Part shown: in pieces, positions 56,210 through 64,000 of the stretch
Numbering within the stretch: position 1 is the first letter of the stretch
Layout: each line of letters opens with the position of its first letter
From: Margaritifera margaritifera
Taxonomy: Eukaryota; Mollusca; Bivalvia; Unionida; Margaritiferidae
Assembly: GCA_029931535.1 (NCBI GenBank)
Contig: JAQPZY010000861.1
Location: 186,001 to 250,000, forward strand
DNA: 64,000 nt
Direction of reading: 5' to 3'
The notes under the pieces: model-generated
The model's database searches: none
The model's input: only the letters and a program-made list of their open reading frames with translations
What the model was told of the DNA's origin: nothing
Translations under genes and position numbers: made by a program

Positions 56210-57150
56210 CTTCTCACAGATGTATTGTCAGATTGGGAGAAGGATGCTTTTCTGCGACGGGAGATAAGGTTGCTCATTGATAAACAGGTGGTGGAAATTG
56301 TGCGAAAACCAGTCTCTGGGTTTTATTCCAGGCTGTTTCTTATCTAGAAGGCACATGGCAAGTTCAGGCTGATCATCGACCAGAGTTGCCTCAATACATT
56401 CTTCCACTGAAATTCAAGATGGAGACGGCAAGATTGATACATCTCTCCATCAGAAGGGATGAGTATGCCATCAGTTTTGATCTGACCAACACATTTTTTC
56501 ACATCCTGTCGTGGATACCCCATGTCACAGAAATTTCTCTGTTGTGCTTACCATGACATGGTTTATCAGTTTAAAGTTCAACCATTTGGTCTAAACATCA
56601 GCCCCTAGTTCAACCATTTGGCCTAAACATCAGCCCCTGGGGTTGTACCAAAATTATGGATTGCATCGTCACCCCATTCCAGTTGACTTCATCTACAGTG
56701 ACGGCGGCATACTTGGACGACATTCTCCAGAAACATATGCCAAGTTCTATTCTCAAGGGCAGAAACAATCTTCGATAACTTCTGAATCATCTAGGTTTTC
56801 TCGTGAACTAGGAAAAGTCTATTCTTCATTCATTCCAGCATTTTGTCCATCTGGGTCTGAAGTTTCTCACCAATCTCCAGCTGGTACAGCTCCTTCATGT
56901 TCATATAGTCTGGATCATCGAACATATCAAGTCTGTTTCCAACAAGACTTGGATTTCTGCGAGAGAGTTCTTGCAACTCCTCAGATTATTCAATGCTGTG
57001 GCGGACTTGATCCCGCTCGACCATCTTTTTATGTGCCCCTTACTGATGACCTTGCTGGCCCAATCACACCCCTTTTCAAGTCCCCTTGATCAAAAGGTCA
57101 GGATCACGCATAAGGTACAATCATTCCAGTGTCAGTAGCACAACCCAGGT
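56210..57150 (+). pseudogene. DIRS-like reverse transcriptase relic
   Basis: LSDWEKDAFLRREIRLLIDK, then VVEIVRKPVSGFYSRLFLI with a TAG at 56345, then GKFRLIIDQSCLN, then YAISFDLTNTFFHI with the first catalytic Asp (about 56480), then YQFKVQPFGLNISP, then AYLDDIL with the catalytic Asp pair (about 56710-56730). PGFYSRLF-type and QPFGL motifs are shared with DIRS and Ty3-like reverse transcriptases. A 32-bp tandem duplication (56577-56640) repeats the QPFGLNISP codons. At least five frameshifts or stops are present. Confidence 0.85.
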
Positions 57151-57154
57151 TGGC

Positions 57155-57915
57155 TCATGATGGGGATTCCTCTGGAGAAGCCCCAAGTGAAAATGACAGT
57201 ATGTACCTGTTGCCAGACTTCGCTATTGTCAGCAGCATGTGGGAGCCAAGGGACCTCCTCTCCACATCAAACTTCTTGAAATGAAGGCTGTCATCGATGC
57301 CTTTCAGTTCTGAACTCTCAGGGACAACCGTCCTAATTATGTTGGACAACTCTGTAGTGGTGACCTACCTCAAACTTGGCATCAAATCACCTGACCTGTG
57401 CATTCTGATTTGGCAGTTTCTACGTTGGTGTGATCAGCTTCACATGAACGTGTACAGATCAGGCACATTCTCAGCAGACTCGATGTCCTTTCCAACAAAC
57501 TATCTAGAAAGGGTCAAGTCATTCATACAGAATGGTCTCCATCAATTGGTCTTTCATCAGATTTGCCCATGTTGGGGGTGTCCGATGATCTTTTTGCGAC
57601 AAGGTGGAACCACAAGTTGCCCATCTTCATCTCTCCAGTTCCGGACCCAGAAGCTTGGGTCGTGGATGCACTGTCAACTGGTTGGGAGGGGGTGAGGGCC
57701 TTCGCCTACCCTCACACAGTTTTGGTATTAAAAATAATCCAGAAGTTGAGGGGTCAGAACTGCAAGATGATTCTGATAGCCCCTCTCAGGTGTGACAAGT
57801 TCTGGGTCACCGATCTACTTGATCTAGCGATAGTACTGCAGAGGAAGATTCCGGCCAGACAGAATCTTCTCAAACAACCACAGTCACAGGTGCTCCACTC
57901 TTGTCCTGACTGACT
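57155..57915 (+). pseudogene. DIRS-like RNase H and following region
   Basis: A frame at 57297-57560 reads ELSGTTVLIMLDNSVVVTYL, then DLCILIWQFLRWCDQLHMNV and SGTFSADSMSFPTNY. The IMLDNSVVVTYL with its Asp is the RNase H-like core. After a frame change near 57580, DLFATRWNHKLPIFISPVPD and PEAWVVDALSTGWEG follow, then MILIAPLRCDKFWVTDLLDL. These phrases recur across DIRS and related elements between RNase H and the recombinase. Confidence 0.85.
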
Positions 57916-57929
57916 TGTGAAAGGAAGAA

Positions 57930-58945
57930 TTTAAACCTTCGATTGTGGCGAGGCTTTTGCAAGCAAGAATGCCCTTCACTCTGAAGGCTTATGAGGGAAA
58001 GTGGCGTGTTTTCAGAGAATGGTCCTGAGTCAATAACATCATCCCTTTGAGTGCCTCAGTCCCTCAACTGGCTGACTTTTTTCTCTGGCTCTACAAGGAG
58101 AAACAGTTGGCCCTAATTACCATCAAAGGCCACTGCTCCATGATATCTGACACATTTTGGCATCATGGCAGTAGCAGTATCAGTCAGGATAAAGATCTAT
58201 CAGACCTATTAGTTGATTTTGATCTGGATCGACCAAAATCCCTCACCCTGTTTCCAAAATGGAATCTGTCATGGGTTTTAACATCGCTCAATTCAGATAA
58301 ATTTGAGCCTTTAGCCTGCATTTTGCTGAAACTACTATCCTACAAAACATGCTTCCTGATGGCCTTAGCTTCAGCATGCAGGGTGAGCGAGTTACATGCC
58401 CTTTCCATTGACCTGAAATATCTTCAGTTCAGATAGGATGGTTTGGTGGTCCTCTTGACGCAACCAGGCTTTGTAACTAAAAATAGGTTACCATCAATCG
58501 GCAATTAGTCGTCACACGCTCCTCTCTTCCATAGACACATCGAGAGCAGAGGCCATGCAAGACCCTGTTCGTGGCTGCAAGCATTACTTTATGTGCACAT
58601 AGGCAAGTTGTGGCACATGCAAGCGACTCTTTTTCCAGGTGAAAGCTAGGAAGCAGGATATCACCCATCAAGCCCTATCTTCATGGCTGAAGTGGGTTAT
58701 ACGCTTGGCGTACTCTGAGGTCTCAAAAGATCAGTCGCCTCATGAAGGTTTCAGCTCATGAAATTAGAACAATCTCTGTGAACCTCACATTTGAATGTAA
58801 CGTTTTGATCCAAGACATAATAGAAGCTTTTGGCTGGCATGCACAGTCGACCTTCTCCAGTTTTTATCTCAGAGATTTAGCTTCGCAGAGACAAGCTTTG
58901 AATCTGGTGGGTCCTGTGGCGGCAGCCCAAATGACTACCTGACCC
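57930..58945 (+). pseudogene. DIRS-like tyrosine recombinase relic
   Basis: The N-terminal core-binding part reads FTLKAYEGKWRVFREW, then after a stop near 58028 PQLADFFLWLYKEKQLALIT. Catalytic residues visible: Arg in LASACRVSELHAL (about 58367-58400); His and Arg in SAHEIRTISV (about 58751-58780); the presumed nucleophile Tyr in FSSFYLRDLA (about 58855-58885), preceded by FGWHAQSTF. Frames differ between the first and later motifs, so the protein cannot be made from this copy. Confidence 0.87.
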
Positions 58946-59229
58946 AGTTTGAAGACAACACAGCCTATTAGAGCTTCACTGGATTCGCCAGTGAAATTTT
59001 GTTGGTAAGAAGATTTCAGTAATCATCTTCTTAACCGGATATAGGGGTCACAGATCATGTTGGTTATCAAATTAGGAGAACGGGTTATCGTTCACCTGGC
59101 GAATCCAGCCATTATTCCCTAGAAGGATATCCAAAGTACAGGTCGTATGCTCAGCATTCCCTCCTCCTATTGTTCTCCTAACGTTAACATTAATTTGATC
59201 AAGGACCGTATTTGAAGGAGAAAGCAAAT

Positions 59230-59525
59230 TTTTAAGTAAATTATGTTTCTCCGAGAATACTTACCCAATCACATTACTTAAAAACCCTCCCAACCACCTT
59301 GCCATGCGAGCATTCTCATTGATATATTGCTCAGCTTAAAAACTATCAAAACCTGGTGGTGGCAAGGGAGGTAATGGGCAGGAGGACTTGTTGTCCTTTG
59401 TCTATACAAGATAGACAGAAAAAAGATGAATTTTCATCTTTTTAGTCTGGATGGATTCAGGAGGTATCAGGCTTATATCCCCTAATGTTAATTTGATCGG
59501 ATAAGTATTCTTGGAGAAACATAAT
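59230..59525 (+). repeat. DIRS internal complementary region and right ITR (fold-back)
   Basis: 59235-59275 and 59482-59524 are inverted copies (GTAAATTATGTTTCTCCGAG versus CTTGGAGAAACATAATTTAC). The ITR proper runs from about 59355 to 59500. In DIRS-1 this internal region serves circular replication of the element; here the role is inferred from structure. Confidence 0.75.
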
Positions 59526-59747
59526 TTACTTAACAATTTTCCATGGGTCCCAATTTTTGGGGAATTCGTGGTTTGCTACAAAACAAAATTTAAGTCCCAA
59601 AGAATAATAATTTTGAAGTGGAAACATGGACCCCTTCCCCAATCCACAAATATTAGTACCAACTAAAATGTCAGTTTTTAAAGAACCATGAAGATTGATA
59701 CCCACAAAAATAAATGAATTCACTGTATATCAGAAGACTGCACCACT

Positions 59748-60300
59748 TGTCGACATTGGTATGTGATATTGCTAGATGATATATCACAGTGTGACATATT
59801 TTCAAGACATAACTCTCTGACACTTAGAAAATGTTGACATTGCTGTGTGATGTTGCTCGATAATATTGCTATCTCATTTTGCTAGGTAATATGTCAGTGT
59901 GACATGTTTTCATGACATAACTTTACAACACTTAGAAATGTTTTCCACATTGTTATGCTATGTTGCTATTGTTGTGCTATGTTGCTAGGTGTTAAGTAAC
60001 AGTGTAATATGTTTTCATGACAACTTTCTGACATTTAGAAATACTGATACTGCTATGTGCTGTTGCTTGGTGTTGTGTCACAATGTGACATGTTTTCATG
60101 ATAACTTTTTGACTCTTAGAAATATTGTTGACATTGCTTTTTGATCTTGCTAGATATTATGTCACAATGTGACATGTTTTCTTGATGTAACTTTCATACA
60201 CAAGAAATGTTGTTGACATTGCTATGAGATGTTGCCAGGTGATATGTTACAGTGTAACATTTTTCTTGACAATTTTCTGACACTTAGAAATGTTGAAAGT
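59748..60300 (+). repeat. Minisatellite of about six 84-109-bp units
   Basis: Each unit has TTGACATTGCTATGTGATGTTGCTAGGTGATATGTCACAGTGTGACATGTTTTC-like sequence, followed by ATGACAACTTTCTGACACTTAGAAATG. Core AGTGTGACAT variants recur at about 59789, 59892, 60001, 60084, 60168 and 60252. It lies 170 bp before the last RBM25 exon. It is non-coding. Confidence 0.85.
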
Positions 60301-60468
60301 ATATGACATCATTTTAGGCTTAATTTCTTAAGTTTTCACCTTCATGTAAAGTTATGTATTGTTGTTTTGTTAATTTTTCTTCTTGACTTCTTTTTCTTCT
60401 TTGCAAGAAAATCATATGGTAACAGGTTCAAGATTTTAAATAGCTTGTTTTATCTATTTCTTCTGCAG

Positions 60469-60561
60469 GTTTTAGATGAAGAGGCAGAAGTGTTTGTAGT
60501 CAAAATGTGGCGGTTGTTGGTGTATGAAACAGAGGCAAAGAAAGCAGGACTAGTAAAATGA
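60469..60561 (+). CDS. RBM25: RBM25 last exon: PWI domain end and stop
   Basis: A 93-nt exon with stop TGA at 60559-60561. It encodes VLDEEAEVFVVKMWRLLVYE then TEAKKAGLVK, residues 503-532 of the visible protein. Human RBM25 ends VLDEEAEVFIVKMWRLLIYETEAKKIGLVK, so the C-terminus is at the same residue. The acceptor is TTCTGCAG. The total of ten exons is 1,599 nt, exactly divisible by three, which supports all the borders chosen. Confidence 0.98.
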   Translation, partial: VLDEEAEVFVVKMWRLLVYETEAKKAGLVK

Positions 60562-62870
60562 TCTCTGTATATGAATGTATTTAATTTCTTTTGGTCATGT
60601 GCATTCTTGTAAATGGCAACAGCAGACTTGTGTGGAACTTGTCCTGATTTATTAAAGATCTTGCTGTTTAATGAATATGGAAGGTATTGAGTAGACTAAA
60701 AGGGAAATGTTGTATATACATTGTGCTCTCATAATATTTTATATTAAGCCAACAATTGGTGTTTTATATTAAAACAGGATCTGTTGACATGAAACTCAAA
60801 TAGGGCATAGGGCAGACATATTTTTATTGGGTGGTGTGGCTTCAGACTGAATAAATGTTTGGTGCACTTGTACATAATACCGCTGCATTTGTCGGCAGCT
60901 ATGAATGTTTCCATCATCACTCTGTTCATTGTTTTCTTTCAGTTCTTTTGTCTTGACATATTTCTTTTATAAGTGAGGTTTAAATTTCCATAGATAATAG
61001 CCCTAAAGTTAAATAGGAGAAAGAAAAAAAATTTACATTCAAATTATGCATTTCATGTGTGTTCATCACTTGTATTTAAGATTTGTTTTCTTTTTACATA
61101 ATGTTTACAACTGAAATGTTGGGTTCCTCCCCCTCTGCTCCTCTTTCTTTTCCTCCACCCCTTCACAAAAGAAAGTGAAATGTTCTAACTATTGGGGATT
61201 AAACTAAGAAACAAAGGTAGGGTGTAAAAATGTGATGCACGATTTTCATGCATTTTGGTTGATTTTTGGCACAATTGTTAAGAAATTAGCATGAATACCT
61301 CAATTTAGCATTTTAGAATAGACCCAGGTTTGGGATGATTCTTTATTGATCAGGCAGTCCATTGCATTGTTGTGTACATTTAATCATAGAGTCATGAATC
61401 AAAAAGATAAGATTTAAATTCAAAAGGGCAAATTTGAAATCTTTTGCACATTGATGACAGTATACAGCACATATGGAGTGGATTCATAATTTTCCACTCA
61501 ATGTCTGTGTAGCTGCCACTGATTTACACCCCACTACACTGTGCTACAGGATTTTAGACTGTGATTGACTTTATGATATGATGAGTAGCACATGCTGTGA
61601 GTCCTTTAAGTACTGGATTAGATACACAAATTCACAAAATGGCCAAGCGGATCCAGTTTGTGCCTGTGATGTTAAGTGTAATTGAGCCATGTGTCTTTAC
61701 CAGTTTAGTGGAACACAAGAAGAACCAGAGCTTGACAATCGTGTGTCATTGATCTACATGCAGCAACAACATGCACATCACATGTGTAACATTATCAGTT
61801 TACTCTGTGTCCATGGTAATTACTATGGACTGTTACAGTAAAATACACTTGGGACCCAGGGAAGGCACTTTAAATGTGGGGTAGTCACCCATAGATGCAA
61901 TTTAGAATTTTGTATCATTTTCATAGGAACTCTTTGAGTAATCAGAGTACCCTGGCATATATTTTTTAAAAAGTGCCTTCCCTGGGTACCATATATGTTT
62001 AAATGGGACAGCCCTAAATTTAAAAATCATCAAGTCATGTTGAGAAAAAATCCTTATATGCACAAAATTACCAGCATTGCCAAAATTTAATGTATGAAAT
62101 GATCTTTTAGGGCTAATCATATGAAGTCAGAAAAGAATTTTGTGTCTTTTAAGTCTAATGAAGAGGATTATTTTCAGTGTTTTCATTCATTTCTCTGTCC
62201 ACTGTCAAACACATGTTGCATTTTGTCACTATGTTGCAAAATTGACATTAATTATTCTTTCTCTATGAGAAATGATCAGTCATGCTATGATTTTATTTTC
62301 ACCTTCCACTTCATATTTTTCTAGCAATTTGTTGGCATATATGATTATTAGCATGTCCTGATTTTCTTTTGTTCTGCAAATGATGAATCCAATGTCAGTA
62401 CATGGCTCTCGTTAATCTTACAGTGCTACTGATGAATGTTTGAAAGGGAGTCGGTTTCTTTCAGGGTCATTTATAGTAACTTTTACTCATAAAAACTTTT
62501 CCTTGGTTACTGTCATTCAAATCATTGTGATACTTTTGCTAGCTTTTCATGGCTAAAAATTGTTACAGGACATGTGTACTCTACATATTCTTGCAGTGTT
62601 TAGTACTGGAATAATGTTGTTTAAGGCATGAACATTTACAGGGTTATATGTGTAGAAAAGTAATGTTATTCCTCCTTTGTGGAGGAAATGAAGAAAAATA
62701 TTATTAATTGCCTTTTCTGCTCTTGGTTAATATTTGTGAGTATGTGTCCAATTTTTCCTCATGGTGTATATAATTATATATTCAAATGTGGATGGTTGGG
62801 ATTAAAACAACTAATCCAGACATGATCAGAGATGTTGTTGGATATTTGGAGTTTGAGAGTCAATAAATGC
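60562..62870 (+). other. RBM25 3' UTR and downstream flank
   Basis: The 3' UTR begins at 60562. Candidate polyadenylation signals are AATAAA at 60850-60855 and AATAAA at 62862-62867, the latter followed by a T-rich element. ATTAAA variants occur at 60649. Which one is used cannot be seen. Open frames within this stretch are short and unsupported. A MITE-like repeat lies at 61843-62020. Confidence 0.5.
61843..62020 (+). mobile_element. MITE-like repeat with inverted ends
   Basis: CTTGGGACCCAGGGAAGGCA (61849-61868) and TGCCTTCCCTGGGTACC (61973-61989) form an imperfect inverted repeat. The interior (GCAATTTAGAATTTTGTATC, CTCTTTGAGTAATC) matches the inverse of 33436-33612. No coding capacity. 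A flanking duplication could not be confirmed. Confidence 0.6.
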
Positions 62871-62920
62871 TTTTTTTATTATTAAGAATAAACTTAAATC
62901 AAATCTGCAACTATTCCACC

Positions 62921-64000
62921 CCTACCAACCATACCGCTTTTGGCGTAATCTTTTACGCTATTTTCCACTGATTACGTCTTTCACTCGCCTGTATATGGAT
63001 TACGCTTTTTCGGTAAAAAAATTAATAATAATAATAAAAAACTGTACAAATAAAGCAATAAAAAGTTGTTTTCTCGTTTTTATTAACAGCTCAATAATCT
63101 CACACATTATATTCCAGAAAAGAAGGCTTCTGTGTAACTATGGTGTCTATCTTGGACCTACATGCACTTTCCGAAAGTACACTATCATTATGTTCTATTT
63201 ATAGCAGCTGTCACATTTCCAGTAAAACACACTGGTTATCTACTTTTAAACCTATTCCCTCAGATTTGTTGTTCTGATTCATATTTGGTAGAGAACCAGT
63301 CCATAACTAGTGCGCTGAAAGTCACACCCACTGGATTTTGTGTAAGAGTATAGTTGTCCACCATATGACCTACATGTACACGTACTTTCCTAACACTATA
63401 CATTCTATTTATAGTATCCTTACATTCTATACATTCTATTTATAGCAGCTGTAGGGCATATTTCCAAGAAAACACTGGTTTTCTGCTTTGAAACTTTGGT
63501 CTCGGATTTATTGTTGCAATTCATATTTCATACAGAACATGTCTATAGCTATTTGGCGCTAAAAGTCAAGTCAAATGGATTCTGTTCAGTGTGTGGGAGA
63601 GGAGAATTTTGTAAAATAATTTTAACAGATGGAACAGAAAAAAGACAAAAACCAGAATCCTCCAAAGATTCAAAGATGCATACATGGATGACGTAAAACA
63701 GTGCTACAACTTGCGGCAGTAGCATGCCCAATGCAAGCTTTGTGGAACAGATTTTATGATTGGTCATGGTGGTAAATTTGATGTGGAAAAACACTTGAAA
63801 AGAAAGAAGCACATCGAATTAGCCTATGCCACTAATTTGAATACTGAATTAACTGCCTTTTTACAACAAAAATCCAGTACAGACACCAGTGTGATAAATG
63901 CAGAGGTGTTATTTACCGCGTTCTTAATAGAACACAGACTTCCTCTAGCAGTAGTAAACAATGCTGGTCCTTTATTTAAATGGATGTTCCCATATTACAA
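62921..64000 (+). mobile_element. hAT-like element, second copy, running off the window
   Basis: Begins CCTACCAACC (matching ACCTGCCAACC at 6768) and aligns to 6768-7570 along its length. Shared landmarks include subterminal TTTACGCTATTnTTCACTG, AGAAGGCTTCTG, CTATCATTATGTTCTATTTATA and GGATTTTGTG/GAGAGGAGA. Internal CTATTTATAG and ACATTCTA phrases near 63400 are locally repeated. The right end lies beyond base 64000. Confidence 0.75.
63600..64000 (+). pseudogene. Zinc-finger hAT transposase, N-terminal part (partial)
   Basis: After a TAG at 63720-63722 the frame stays open to the window end. It reads HAQCKLCGTDFMIGHGGKFD, then VEKHLKRKKHIELAYA, then VINAEVLFTAFLIEHRLPLA, then AGPLFKWMFPYY. 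CxxC followed by HLKRKKH is a zinc finger of the type preceding hAT catalytic domains. Upstream, KRQKPESSKDSKMHTWM in another frame is the probable N-terminus, so one frameshift or stop is already visible. This copy preserves the finger that the 7.4 kb copy has lost. Confidence 0.7.

Larger units (their letters stand above)
54390..59525 (+). mobile_element. DIRS-like tyrosine-recombinase retrotransposon with inverted terminal repeats
   Basis: The left ITR (about 54395-54540) reads GATCACATTGACATTAGGGG then ATATAAGCCTG, through TAGACAAAGAACAACAAGTC, to TGCCCATTACCTCCCCTTAC. The reverse complement of 59355-59500 gives the same series. An internal complementary region at 59235-59275 (AAATTATGTTTCTCCGAGAA) is the reverse complement of 59482-59524 at the right edge. 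ITRs plus such a region, and no target duplication, are the hallmarks of DIRS elements. Coding order is gag-like, reverse transcriptase, RNase H, tyrosine recombinase, all broken by frameshifts and stops. Confidence 0.88.

Overview
The window is eukaryotic, AT-rich and dominated by introns. Its one confidently recognised host gene is the 3' half of RBM25, on the + strand. RBM25 is the U1-associated splicing regulator with an RRM at its N-terminus, an Arg/Glu-rich middle and a C-terminal PWI domain. Ten exons between 235 and 60561 (1,599 coding nt, 532 codons plus stop) all have AG/GT borders and compatible phases. They account for about 2.7% of the gene span. The 5' exons, including the RRM, lie before base 1. 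The repeat types (Penelope, DIRS, several hAT lineages, piggyBac, tRNA-derived SINE, long tandem-structured non-coding repeats) suggest a mollusc, probably a bivalve. That assignment is inference from repeat style only.

Layout: 1-11934 is RBM25 exon 1 plus an 11.6 kb intron. It holds a hAT C-terminal relic (2.9 kb), a 72-bp minisatellite (4.3-4.8 kb), a 1.2 kb hAT element with inverted ends (6.77-7.97 kb), a TA-flanked MITE (8.5 kb), a 731-bp TIR element (9.4-10.15 kb) and a SINE inserted in a longer repeat (10.5 kb). 11935-32727 is exon 2 (RE/RS-rich) plus a 20.6 kb intron. It holds minus-strand coding fragments (13.6-14.7 kb), a large decayed transposase-like gene of unnamed family (19.5-22.6 kb), a BED-finger hAT element nested in another repeat (24.6-27.1 kb), a perfect 39-bp hairpin (27.6 kb) and a 2.1 kb TIR element with exact 6-bp target duplications (29.8-31.9 kb). 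32728-44573 carries exons 3-7, with a Penelope-like retroelement at 36.1-37.8 kb flanked by an exact 15-bp duplication. 44574-60561 carries exons 8-10. Its introns contain a second 6-bp-TSD element, a recent 0.4 kb tandem duplication, a hAT/piggyBac patchwork (47.3-49.5 kb), a second SINE and a 5.1 kb DIRS-like tyrosine-recombinase retrotransposon with inverted ends (54.4-59.5 kb). After the stop codon come 3' flank, a MITE and a second copy of the 6.77 kb hAT family running off the window end.

Apart from RBM25, almost everything recognisable is mobile DNA with frameshifts or stops. None of the mobile coding regions appears intact. The least explained items are the transposase-like gene at 19.5-22.6 kb, the perfect hairpin at 27.6 kb, the 136-codon open frame inside the 29.8 kb element, and the minus-strand frames at 13.6-14.7 and 23.4-23.9 kb.
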